NCBI RefSeq assembly: GCF_004854025.1
Contig: NZ_STGM01000002.1
Span: forward strand, 434,001 to 498,000
Direction of reading: 5' to 3'
Length of the DNA: 64,000 nt
Source of the DNA: Microbacterium hydrothermale
Lineage (GTDB): Bacteria; Actinomycetota; Actinomycetes; Actinomycetales; Microbacteriaceae
Both the position numbers and the translations under genes were made by a program. The notes beneath the pieces were generated by a model. That model was not told the DNA's origin. It saw only the letters and a program-made list of their open reading frames with translations, and did no database searches. Below, one piece after another: positions 1 through 6,779 of the stretch; the first letter of the stretch is position 1; each line of letters starts with the position of its first letter.

Positions 1-218
1 GCGAGCACGTCGTCGATGTAGGCGTTGCCCTGGTCGTCGCCGCCGTACATCCACAGCTGCACGGTCTGACCCTTCGCGGCCGAGAGCACGGCATCCCAGT
101 CGGCGAACTCCGCCGTGTCGGGGGCCGCGGGCGCGGCGCAGCCGGCGAGGGCGAAGAGGGCGGATGCCGCGGCCACGGTGATCGCGGCGAGACGACGTCG
201 GTGTCGAAGGGGGGTCAT
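1..218 (-). CDS. YnjB-like ABC transporter substrate-binding lipoprotein, N-terminal part
   Basis: Only the first 72 codons are in the window; the gene runs off the left edge. The start is the ATG at 218, preceded by a GAGGAGC Shine-Dalgarno sequence. The product begins with basic residues, a hydrophobic stretch and a lipobox ending LFALAGC, so it should be a membrane-anchored extracytoplasmic lipoprotein. The mature start resembles E. coli YnjB: WDAVLSAAKGQTV, then GGD, then NAYIDDV. YnjB is the presumed binding protein of the ynjBCD ABC importer, whose substrate is not settled. The TVP38 and YnjF-like genes on the other strand support this reading, since both families flank ynjBCD in E. coli. 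Confidence 0.75.
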   Translation of the reverse strand, partial: MTPLRHRRRLAAITVAAASALFALAGCAAPAAPDTAEFADWDAVLSAAKGQTVQLWMYGGDDQGNAYIDDVL

Positions 219-264
219 GGGGGCTCCTCGGTCGGGACCGGCGACCGCAGGTCGCGTGCGGACT

Positions 265-270
265 TAGGGT
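265..270 (+). promoter_or_regulatory. Candidate -10 element for the TVP38 gene
   Basis: TAGGGT lies 22 bases before the ATG at 293. It would give a short leader that still contains the GGAGGG Shine-Dalgarno at 281-286. It matches the TAnnnT form seen at many starts in this window. Confidence 0.45.
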
Positions 271-292
271 ATGGGGAAGCGGAGGGTGATCG

Positions 293-988
293 ATGGAACC
301 GAACCGAACCGACGCGCCCGCGCGCGGTGCGATGCGCCGACCCCTTCTCCGTCTGGTGCTTCTCGGTGTCTTCGTCGCCGTCGTCGCAACGGTTGGTTTC
401 GTCTTCGTCCCGCACGACGTCGAACAGATCCGCGCGTGGTCGACCCAGGTCGGCTGGACGGGTGTCGTGCTGTTCACGCTGCTTTACGCGGCGCTGACGT
501 TGAGCCCCGCCCCGAAGAACGTCCTCGGCATCGCCGCCGGTCTGGTGTGGGGCTTCCCGGTGGCGTTCGCGATGGTCTACATCGGTGCGCTGCTCGGGGC
601 CGCGGCATCCTTCCTGATCGGTCGCGCCCTCGGCCGCGAGGCCGTCGAACGCTTCACGGGGGCGCGGGTGGCCCGACTGGATGCCGCGCTCGGGCGCCGC
701 GGACTCCTCGCGGTGCTGAGCGCCCGGCTCATCCCCGTCATCCCGTTCACGCTCATCAACTACGGCGCCGGCCTGACCTCGGTGCGGCGCCGCGACTACG
801 CGATCGGCACCGCGGTCGGCATCCTCCCGGGGTCGGCCGCGTACGTGGCGCTCGGCGCGTTCGGGTGGGAGCTGGGTCCCGGGTTCTGGATCGCGCTGGC
901 CGCGATCGGCGTGCTCGTGATCGGCGGACTCGTCGCGGGGGCGATCGTGCGCCGCCGTCGCGATCAGCGGGGAGCGCCGGATGCTTGA
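293..988 (+). CDS. TVP38/TMEM64 family membrane protein
   Basis: A 231-residue integral membrane protein of the SNARE-associated/TVP38/DedA superfamily (PF09335 type). A first membrane helix is near residues 18-40. The family core follows: a helix-rich region with SPAPKNVLGIAAG, and the signature around residues 143-185 (SARLIPVIPFTLINYGAG, then a GILPGS turn). A last helix and a basic tail close the protein. The family is thought to act in lipid scrambling or membrane homeostasis; the substrate here cannot be told. The ATG at 293 is chosen for its GGAGGG ribosome site. The 3' end overlaps the next gene by 8 bases, so the pair is translationally coupled. E. coli YdjX and YdjZ, next to ynj genes, belong to the same family. 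Confidence 0.88.
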   Translation: MEPNRTDAPARGAMRRPLLRLVLLGVFVAVVATVGFVFVPHDVEQIRAWSTQVGWTGVVLFTLLYAALTLSPAPKNVLGIAAGLVWGFPVAFAMVYIGALLGAAASFLIGRALGREAVERFTGARVARLDAALGRRGLLAVLSARLIPVIPFTLINYGAGLTSVRRRDYAIGTAVGILPGSAAYVALGAFGWELGPGFWIALAAIGVLVIGGLVAGAIVRRRRDQRGAPDA

Positions 989-1607
989 TCGCACGATGCG
1001 CGCGGTGCTCTCGGGTCCCCTGGATGCCGCGGCCGCGGCCCTCGACCGTCCCGGGATCACGCCCGACCGGCTCACCGTCGCCGGCCTCGTGCTCGCCCTG
1101 GCCTCGGCCGGTGCAGCCGCCGCGCAGTGGTGGGTCGTCGCAGCGGTTCTGTGGCTGCTGTCGCGGGTGGCCGACGGGCTCGACGGCACGCTCGCGCGGC
1201 GGCGGCGGGCGCGCGGAGACGGCGGCGAGAGCGAGGCGGGCGGATTCCTCGACATCGCGGCCGACTTCATCGCCTACGGCGCCGGCGTCTTCGGCGTCGC
1301 GTGGGGCGCGACGGTGGCGTTCGGCATCCCGTGGTGGCCTTTCCTGCTCGTGCTGCTGACGTACTACGTCAACGGCACGGCGTTCCTGGCGTTCTCATCG
1401 ATCGCCGAACGCACGGGCCGCCGCATCGACGACGGGCGGTCGCTGTCGTTCCTCGGGCGCATCGCCGAGGGCACCGAGACGATCGTGGTGCACACCCTCT
1501 GGCTGCTGCTGCCGTTCTGGGCCGGGTGGATCGCCCTCGTGTGGGGCGTGTTCGTGGGGATCAGCGCCGTGCAGCGGGTCGTCGTGGGGTACCGCCTGCT
1601 GCGGTGA
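981..1607 (+). CDS. ynjF: CDP-alcohol phosphatidyltransferase, YnjF type
   Basis: A 208-residue polytopic membrane enzyme. It carries the CDP-alcohol phosphatidyltransferase motif as DGLDGTLARRR, then GGFLDIAAD; the acidic residues bind metal and CDP-alcohol. The spacer between the AR and G parts is longer than usual because of an inserted RARGDGGESE stretch. Several blocks match E. coli YnjF closely: the MLDR start, PGITPD, FLAF and AEGTETI. The actual alcohol acceptor is unknown. The start overlaps the end of the TVP38 gene by 8 bases. Neighbouring YnjB-like and TVP38 genes give an E. coli-like ydj/ynj setting. Confidence 0.88.
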   Translation: MLDRTMRAVLSGPLDAAAAALDRPGITPDRLTVAGLVLALASAGAAAAQWWVVAAVLWLLSRVADGLDGTLARRRRARGDGGESEAGGFLDIAADFIAYGAGVFGVAWGATVAFGIPWWPFLLVLLTYYVNGTAFLAFSSIAERTGRRIDDGRSLSFLGRIAEGTETIVVHTLWLLLPFWAGWIALVWGVFVGISAVQRVVVGYRLLR

Positions 1608-1793
1608 CCGCCGGGGCGCGGCGGCCCCGGGAGCGCGCGACGCCGCGACGGCGTCGACCCGGGTCGGGACGGGCATCAGCCCCGCCGACCTCGGGCCCGC
1701 GCCTCAGCCCGCCGCCGCACGCACCGCAGCCGGCCCGACCCCGCGCGTCAGCCCCGCCGCCGCATGCGCCGCAGTCGGCCCCTCCCCGCCGCG
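1608..1793. repeat. Degenerate tandem copies of the 3' end of the downstream minus-strand gene
   Basis: No gene is seen. Two imperfect units (1704-1747 and 1748-1793, 44 and 46 bp) run head to tail into the 3' end of the minus-strand flavoprotein gene. Each begins with TCAGCCC on the plus strand, which is the complement of that gene's stop codon and following bases. They look like repeated duplications of the Arg-rich C-terminal coding end, each keeping a TGA. Confidence 0.55.
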
Positions 1794-3251
1794 TCAGCCC
1801 CGACGCCGCCGCACGCGCCGCAGCAGCCGGATCACCGCGGCGACCGCGCCCGAGCGCAGGGCGCCCTGGGCATCGCGCACGGCGGCGTTCCAGCCGGCAT
1901 CCGAATACGTCGGGTAGGCGTGCAGCACGCCCGCCAGGTCGCGCACCGAGAGACCGCGCGAGACCGCCGTCGACAGCTCCCCGAGCGACTCCCCCGCGCG
2001 CGGACCGACGATCGTGGCACCGACCACCCGCCCCTTGCGGTCGACCGCGAGGCGCGTGAACCCCGCGGTGCGGCCCTCGGCGATGGCCCGGTCGAGGTCG
2101 TGGTGCGCGGTCTCGACGATGCGCACGTCCGCGTCCGCGGCATCCGCCGTCGACGCCCCCACCGCCGCCACCTCGGGAGAGGTGAAGGTCACGCGCGGAA
2201 CGTCGTCCAGCCGCACGCGGCGCTTCAGACCGAGCACGGCGTTGGTGGCGGCGATGCTGCCGAACATCCCCGCGGTGTGGGTGAAGCGCGGCAGCGGTGT
2301 CGCGTCGCCCGCGGCGCGGATGCGCGGGTTGCTCGTGGCGAGGGTGCGGTCCACCGCGATCGCGCCCGAGCGGTCGAGGTCGACGCCCGCGGCATCCAGT
2401 CCCAGTCCCGTCGTGTCGACGCGGCGGCCGAGGGCCGCGAGCACGCGGTCGGCGACCACCGTCGTGCCGTCGCTGAGCCGCGCGGTCGTTCGCCCGTCGC
2501 CGCGGGAGGCGTCGGCGAGCGTGGTCCCGAGACGCACGTCGACGCCGTCGGCGCGCAGGGCCGACAGCACCAGGGCGCTCGCGGCGGGATCCTCCTTCGG
2601 CAGCAGCCGCTCGCCGCGGTGCACGAGGGTCACGCGCGAGCCGAGGCGCGCGAAGGCCTGGGCCATCTCGCATCCGATCGCCCCTCCGCCCAGCACGAGC
2701 AGGGTCGCGGGCAGCTCGTCGAGGTCCCAGAGCGTCTCGTTCGTGAGCACGTCGACGCCCTCCGGCACGATCGGCGTGCTGCCGGTCGCCACCAGCGCAT
2801 CCCGGAAACGGATGCCGACGCCCTCGACGACCAGCGAGCGGGGGCCGTCGAACCGGGCGCGGCCGCGCAGCGTGTAAACCCCGGTCTCGGCGAGCGCCTC
2901 GGGCGAGTCCACGGGTTCGATCGCGGCGATCGCCCCCTTCACGTGGGCCATCACGGCGGCGAAGTCCACCCGCACGCCGTCGACGTGGACGCCGAGTCGC
3001 GCCGCGTCGCGCGCGTCGTGCGCGGCGTCGGCCGCGGCGATGAGCGCCTTCGACGGCACGCAGCCGGTGAATAGGCACTCCCCACCGAACCCGTTCGCCT
3101 CGATGAGAAGCACCCGCGCCCCGAGCACGGCCGCGGTGCGGGCTCCGACGAGGCCGGCGCTCCCGGCCCCGACCACGACGAGGTCCCACTCCGCCCGACC
3201 CGCTTCGACGGCGGTGAGCGGACGGGCGCGGCGACGCGAGACGGAGGTCAT
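1794..3251 (-). CDS. FAD-dependent pyridine nucleotide-disulfide oxidoreductase (mercuric reductase-like)
   Basis: A 485-residue class I flavoprotein disulfide reductase. The N-terminal FAD Rossmann site is VVVGAGSAGL (residues 26-35). The redox-active disulfide is Cys59/Cys64 in GGECLFTGCVPSKA. An NAD(P) site follows (VLGGGAIGCEMA), then the second FAD motif (IRAAGDATP) and a dimerisation domain. The C-terminal His-Glu pair of true lipoamide dehydrogenases (HPTxSE) is replaced by AYPTYSDAG, so this is probably not a lipoamide dehydrogenase. Such proteins are often annotated as mercuric reductase-like and occur beside TVP38 proteins; the substrate is unknown. The ATG at 3251 sits 6 bases after a TAGGCT -10 element, so the mRNA is probably leaderless. 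The C-terminus is Arg-rich and overlaps the tandem duplication described beside it. Confidence 0.88.
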   Translation of the reverse strand: MTSVSRRRARPLTAVEAGRAEWDLVVVGAGSAGLVGARTAAVLGARVLLIEANGFGGECLFTGCVPSKALIAAADAAHDARDAARLGVHVDGVRVDFAAVMAHVKGAIAAIEPVDSPEALAETGVYTLRGRARFDGPRSLVVEGVGIRFRDALVATGSTPIVPEGVDVLTNETLWDLDELPATLLVLGGGAIGCEMAQAFARLGSRVTLVHRGERLLPKEDPAASALVLSALRADGVDVRLGTTLADASRGDGRTTARLSDGTTVVADRVLAALGRRVDTTGLGLDAAGVDLDRSGAIAVDRTLATSNPRIRAAGDATPLPRFTHTAGMFGSIAATNAVLGLKRRVRLDDVPRVTFTSPEVAAVGASTADAADADVRIVETAHHDLDRAIAEGRTAGFTRLAVDRKGRVVGATIVGPRAGESLGELSTAVSRGLSVRDLAGVLHAYPTYSDAGWNAAVRDAQGALRSGAVAAVIRLLRRVRRRRG

Positions 3252-3257
3252 TCCCGA

Positions 3258-3267
3258 AGCCTAGGGT
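3258..3267. promoter_or_regulatory. Overlapping divergent -10 elements
   Basis: The bases AGCCTAGGGT contain TAGGCT on the minus strand (3263-3258), 6 bases before the flavoprotein ATG, and TAGGGT on the plus strand (3262-3267), 22 bases before the methyltransferase ATG. Two RNA polymerases could not occupy both at once. Confidence 0.5.
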
Positions 3268-3289
3268 GGTCGGAAGAGGGGGTGGCGCG

Positions 3290-3961
3290 ATGACGACACC
3301 GATGCGCCGCTACGGCGTCGGCGCACGCTGGTACGACGTGCTCTCGGGCGAACGCTGGGTGTACCGGGCGGGCCGGGAGGCCGGCATCCGCCTTCTCGAT
3401 CCGCGCCCCGGCGACACCGTGATCGACCTCGGGTGCGGCACCGGACTGAACTTCGCCGGTCTCGTCGCGGCCGTGGGACCGACGGGACGCGTGATCGGCG
3501 TCGACCGCAGCTCCGACATGCTGGCCGTGGCCCGTCGTCGCATCGGCGCTGCCGCCGCGGGGTGGCACGACATCGTCACGCTCGTCGAGGCCGACGCCGC
3601 GACGCTCGACCCCGCGACCCTTCGCGCCGCCGCCGGAGGACGGGGAGCGGATGCCGTCTTCTCGACCTATGCGCTGAGCGTGATCCCCGCGCGCGACGAG
3701 GCCTGGCGCCGCGCGTGCGCCGCGGTACGCCCGGGCGGACGCGCGGGCATCGTCGACATGCAGCGCCCGCGGGGCCGCTGGCGCGTGCTCGAACCCCTCG
3801 CCCTGCTGGCGTGCGCGACCGGGGGCGCCGACATCGACGCGCACCCGTGGCGACTGCTCGAGCGCGACGCCGCCGACTCCCGGAGCGTCGTCCGCGCCGA
3901 GCGCAAGGGCGGGCACCTCGTCGCGGTGGCCGCCGAGCTCTCGCCCGCCGTCACGCGCTGA
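3290..3961 (+). CDS. Class I SAM-dependent methyltransferase
   Basis: A 223-residue soluble protein with a seven-strand Rossmann methyltransferase fold. The SAM-binding motif I is VIDLGCGTGLN (residues 44-54). It is followed by an acidic strand end (GVDRSSDML) and a motif-IV-like region ending in FSTYALSVIP. The N-terminal YGVGARWYDVLSGERW resembles UbiE/menaquinone-type methyltransferases, but the substrate cannot be assigned. A GTG at 3266 is open in frame, but the ATG at 3290 has the GGAAGAGGGGG ribosome site and is preferred. It is divergent from the flavoprotein and convergent with the MTHFR-like gene. Confidence 0.82.
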   Translation: MTTPMRRYGVGARWYDVLSGERWVYRAGREAGIRLLDPRPGDTVIDLGCGTGLNFAGLVAAVGPTGRVIGVDRSSDMLAVARRRIGAAAAGWHDIVTLVEADAATLDPATLRAAAGGRGADAVFSTYALSVIPARDEAWRRACAAVRPGGRAGIVDMQRPRGRWRVLEPLALLACATGGADIDAHPWRLLERDAADSRSVVRAERKGGHLVAVAAELSPAVTR

Positions 3962-4019
3962 CGCGCCCGGCGCCCGCCCCGCGCCCGCCCGGCGCGCGCC
4001 CCCCCGTGCCCCCGCGCGC

Positions 4020-5042
4020 TCAGCGCAGCCGGCGCGCGATCTCGGCGAGGGCTTCGGCGAACGATTCCTCGGCGCCCTCGCGACCGCCCGACAGGTTGAC
4101 GCCGACGACGCCCGGCACGGCGAGCATCTCCCGCGCCATCTCGACCGCGAGCGAGATCCCCTCCGCCCGCGGGTCGCGCGAGCGCCGCACGCGCTCCAGG
4201 AAGTCCTCGGGCAGCACCAAGGTCGTGAACGACTCCAGCAGGTCGGCCGACGCGTGATCGACGACCACCGGCACGCACGGGATGTACCGGATACCGTCTC
4301 CCGCCTCCTCGATGAACCGGCGCACGGGCGCCGCCCCGCCGGCGTGGTTGACGAAGCACACGTCCGCTCCGGCCCGGATCTTCTCGCGCAGCCGCGCCGC
4401 GCGTCGGTCCGTCGGCGGGGCCGCCGGTGAGGCCGCCACCGACACCGCGTGCCCGGCGGCGCGGGCCAGCGCGGCGGCCTCCGTCGAATCCAGATCGAAC
4501 ACCGGCGCGGCATCCGGTCGGTGTCCCGTGCGGGTGTGGTCGCCGGTCACGCAGTGCACCCCCGCGACCCCCTCGACCGCGAGGGCCGCGAGCTCGCCCT
4601 CGATCGCCACGCGATTGCGGTCGCGCATGTTCAGGCCCGTCCACACGCGCAGGCCCCGGCTCTGCAGCAGGTGCGCGCGGTAGGCGGGAGGGAACTGGAC
4701 CCGCGCGCTTCCCGCGTCGCCGGCGAGGACGGCATCCACCTCTCCGGAGAGGATCGCGGCGCACCGATCGATGGATGCCACGCTCAGCGCCCGCGCGGGA
4801 AGATCGGCCACCACCCAGGGGCGGGTGCCGAGGGCGTCGAGGGTGCGCGCGGCGGCGGCCGTGCGCGGCGCCGGGGCCACCTCGGTCGAGCGGTCGAGTC
4901 CCGTCCACGGCACGGTCGGGCGGTGCAGGAACGCGCAGCGGTGCGCCGCGTCGACCTCGCACGATCCGTCGAAGCCGACCCCGCCGCAGGGGCCGTACTC
5001 CATGCTCTTCGGGCAGGTGTCGATGAGGGGCAGCACGCTCAT
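4020..5042 (-). CDS. Methylenetetrahydrofolate reductase-like protein with N-terminal Cys-rich module
   Basis: A 340-residue protein. The first 36 residues hold a cysteine module, C10PKSMEYGPC19GG then C28 and C36, of the kind found as the MTHFR C-terminal/MetV zinc or corrinoid-associated domain. The rest resembles an MTHFR TIM barrel (GLNMRDRNR, GVHCVTGDH, and a C-terminal ALAEIARRLR). Here the module is at the N-terminus, the reverse of the usual order. It probably acts in one-carbon (folate) chemistry in the cytoplasm, but whether it reduces methylene-THF is not shown. The ATG at 5042 lies 6 bases after TACACT (minus strand), so it is likely leaderless. It shares its control region with the divergent xanthine-oxidation operon, which suggests a role tied to purine breakdown. 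Confidence 0.7.
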   Translation of the reverse strand: MSVLPLIDTCPKSMEYGPCGGVGFDGSCEVDAAHRCAFLHRPTVPWTGLDRSTEVAPAPRTAAAARTLDALGTRPWVVADLPARALSVASIDRCAAILSGEVDAVLAGDAGSARVQFPPAYRAHLLQSRGLRVWTGLNMRDRNRVAIEGELAALAVEGVAGVHCVTGDHTRTGHRPDAAPVFDLDSTEAAALARAAGHAVSVAASPAAPPTDRRAARLREKIRAGADVCFVNHAGGAAPVRRFIEEAGDGIRYIPCVPVVVDHASADLLESFTTLVLPEDFLERVRRSRDPRAEGISLAVEMAREMLAVPGVVGVNLSGGREGAEESFAEALAEIARRLR

Positions 5043-5048
5043 GCCGGG

Positions 5049-5054
5049 AGTGTA
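5049..5054 (-). promoter_or_regulatory. -10 element (TACACT) of the MTHFR-like gene
   Basis: TACACT on the minus strand ends 6 bases before the ATG. This fits a leaderless transcript. Its expected -35 region (about 5072-5077) falls inside the dyad operator at 5065-5102. Confidence 0.5.
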
Positions 5055-5064
5055 CGAACCCGGT

Positions 5065-5102
5065 GTTTCGTCGAATGTTCATGACGGCAACATCGCCGAA
5101 AC
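5065..5102. promoter_or_regulatory. Purine-locus operator, site A
   Basis: An interrupted dyad with outer arms GTTTCG (5065-5070) and CGAAAC (5097-5102) and inner arms ATGTT (5075-5079) and AACAT (5089-5093). The inner arms and the central ATGACGG recur at 18652-18689, and ATGTT-N9-AACAT recurs at 22185-22203. It lies between two divergent promoters and covers both expected -35 regions, so one regulator could control both. Related site C is at 21343-21370. Confidence 0.6.
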
Positions 5103-5112
5103 GCGTGGTGCC

Positions 5113-5118
5113 TACGCT
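5113..5118 (+). promoter_or_regulatory. -10 element (TACGCT) of the xanthine dehydrogenase operon
   Basis: TACGCT lies 37 bases before the ATG at 5156. The leader would hold the GGAGG ribosome site at 5141-5145. Confidence 0.45.
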
Positions 5119-5155
5119 CGTCGCTACCCGCAGCATCCCCGGAGGTCGCATCGCC

Positions 5156-5770
5156 ATGATCACGGCCGGCACCACGTTCGGTTCCGACGTCGACGACGTC
5201 GACACGCTCGTCGACGACCCGCTCGGCCTTCTCGTGCGCTGGCTCCCTCCGCACGACAGCGAACTGCGGCCCCTCGCCGCCCTGGCCACGATGGGCCGCG
5301 ACGGACTGCCGTCGCTGCGACACGTGCTGGTGAGCGACCGCGACCTGACCGGGCTGTACTTCCACACCGACGCCGCGAGCGCCAAGGTCGCGCAGATCGC
5401 GGCGAACCCGGTCGCCGCGATGTCGGTCGCCTGGCCCGAGGTGGGGCGGCAGCTCGTCGTGCGCGGCATCGTCGAGCGCGTCGGCGCCGATGAGGCCGCC
5501 GAGGTATACCGCCAACGCTCGCGCTACCTGCAGCTGCTCGCGTGGCTGAACACCGACGAGAACGCGCACCTGCATGTGCTCGAACGTCGACACCTGTGGG
5601 CGGAGTTCGACGCCGCGCACCCCCACCTCGACCCGCCGGAACGCTGGGTCGGCTTCCGCGTGCGCCCGGTGACGCTCACCTTCTGGCGGGGCGACGCCCT
5701 CGGCCAGAGCACGCGGCAGCACTACACCCTCGCCGACGGGCGCTGGACCGGCCGGATCAAGGCGGGCTGA
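5156..5770 (+). CDS. Pyridoxamine 5'-phosphate oxidase-like FMN protein
   Basis: A 204-residue split-barrel flavoprotein resembling PdxH. Visible PNPOx features are RHVLVSDRDLTGLYFHTD, SAKVAQIAANPVAAM, RQLVVRGIVERV, and a C-terminal block with WVGFRVRP and FWRGD. The usual PdxH end (WxxxRLxP) is changed to WTGRIKAG, so PNP/PMP oxidase activity is likely but not certain. It could supply PLP for the aminotransferase at 12625-13857, or be a related FMN reductase. The ATG at 5156 is chosen over the upstream in-frame start at 5063 because GGAGG lies 11 bases before it and a TACGCT promoter lies between the two. The next gene starts 3 bases after its stop. Confidence 0.75.
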   Translation: MITAGTTFGSDVDDVDTLVDDPLGLLVRWLPPHDSELRPLAALATMGRDGLPSLRHVLVSDRDLTGLYFHTDAASAKVAQIAANPVAAMSVAWPEVGRQLVVRGIVERVGADEAAEVYRQRSRYLQLLAWLNTDENAHLHVLERRHLWAEFDAAHPHLDPPERWVGFRVRPVTLTFWRGDALGQSTRQHYTLADGRWTGRIKAG

Positions 5771-5772
5771 GC

Positions 5773-6609
5773 ATGGACATCACCAGCGTCACCTCGTACC
5801 GCGTCGCGCGCTCGCGCGCCGACCTCGCCCTGCGCCCCGGCGAGGTCGTGATGGCCGGCGGCACGTGGCTCATGAGCGAGCCGCAGCCGCATACGACCGG
5901 CTTCGTCGACCTGACGGGACTGGGCTGGGCCGACCTCGAGGCGACCGACGAGGGTCTGCGCATCGGAGCGACGTGCACGATCGCCCGCCTGCTCGCCTGG
6001 GTCGAGCACGAGGCGCCCCTCGACTGGACGTCGCTCGCCCTCGCGCGCCCCGCGGCCGACGCACTGCTCGCCTCGTTCAAGATCTGGAACACCGCGACCG
6101 TCGGCGGCAACGTCTGCCAGGCCTTCGCGGCGGGCGCGATGATCGCGATGCTCTCGACCCTGGATGCCACGGCTCTGATCTGGACGCCCGATGGCGGCGA
6201 GCGCCGCATCGCGGTGGCCGATCTGGTCGTCGACAACGCCGCGACCTCGCTCGCTCCGGGGGAGGTCGTGCGCGCCCTCGACATCCCGGCACGGGCCCTG
6301 ACCGCACGCGTGGGGCTGCAGAAGATCGCCCTCGCCGAGCTGGGACGCTCGGGCGCCGTCGTCACGGCGCGCGTCGACCCCGACGGCACGAGCGTGTTCG
6401 TCGTGACCGCCGCGGTGCGTCGCCCGCGGGTGCTGCGCTTCGCGCGCGTCCCCGGGGCCGGGGAGCTGCGCGACGCCGTCGCCGGAGCCACCGACTTCTA
6501 CACCGATCCGCTGGGCAGCGCCGATTGGCGTCGCGGCGTGAGCATCGTGCTGGCCGAGCGCCTGCGGGCGGGTTTCGCCCGTCACCCGTTGCAGCGGGGT
6601 GCCGCGTGA
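5773..6609 (+). CDS. Xanthine dehydrogenase FAD-binding subunit
   Basis: A 278-residue protein of the molybdopterin dehydrogenase FAD-binding type (PF00941). It shows [11 protein letters not shown] near the N-terminus in place of the usual AGGT motif, [23 protein letters not shown], and [12 protein letters not shown], the family flavin-site loop. A C-terminal CO_DH_flav_C-like region follows ([16 protein letters not shown]). It would carry electrons from the iron-sulphur centres of the next large subunit to NAD+ or another acceptor. It starts 3 bases after the PNPOx-like gene. Its stop overlaps a small coupled ORF by GTGA. Confidence 0.88.
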   Translation: MDITSVTSYRVARSRADLALRPGEVVMAGGTWLMSEPQPHTTGFVDLTGLGWADLEATDEGLRIGATCTIARLLAWVEHEAPLDWTSLALARPAADALLASFKIWNTATVGGNVCQAFAAGAMIAMLSTLDATALIWTPDGGERRIAVADLVVDNAATSLAPGEVVRALDIPARALTARVGLQKIALAELGRSGAVVTARVDPDGTSVFVVTAAVRRPRVLRFARVPGAGELRDAVAGATDFYTDPLGSADWRRGVSIVLAERLRAGFARHPLQRGAA

Positions 6610-6779
6610 GCGGCGGGGCCCTCGTGCCGCTCTATCCGCGCATGTCGACGTCTTCACGGTGGGCGTGCGGCGAGGATCCGGGCGCACCCTCCGGAGCGCG
6701 GCACCGGCGCGGCATCCGTTCCCACGACGAAGTGCCCGCACCGCACCGCCCCTCGACCGCCGGGGAGGCGACCGCGTGA
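6606..6779 (+). CDS. Small ORF bracketed by GTGA overlaps
   Basis: A 57-codon ORF starting at the GTG at 6606. Its start overlaps the FAD-subunit stop by GTGA, and its stop overlaps the GTG of the next subunit by GTGA. Two perfect 4-base overlaps are unlikely by chance and suggest translational coupling across the gap. The peptide begins [19 protein letters not shown] and has no recognisable domain or membrane helix. The same frame is open through the FAD gene, so frame openness alone is not evidence. It might instead be a coupling leader that only carries ribosomes to the next gene. Confidence 0.42.
   Translation: MSGGALVPLYPRMSTSSRWACGEDPGAPSGARHRRGIRSHDEVPAPHRPSTAGEATA

Noticed and set aside
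5063..5155. Longer N-terminus for the PNPOx-like protein
   Set aside because: It would run through operator A and the TACGCT promoter; the ATG at 5156 has GGAGG upstream.
6599..6775. A 59-residue N-terminal extension of xanthine dehydrogenase
   Set aside because: The family starts directly at the 2Fe-2S domain. The GTG at 6776 has a good ribosome site, and the upstream part has no homology.
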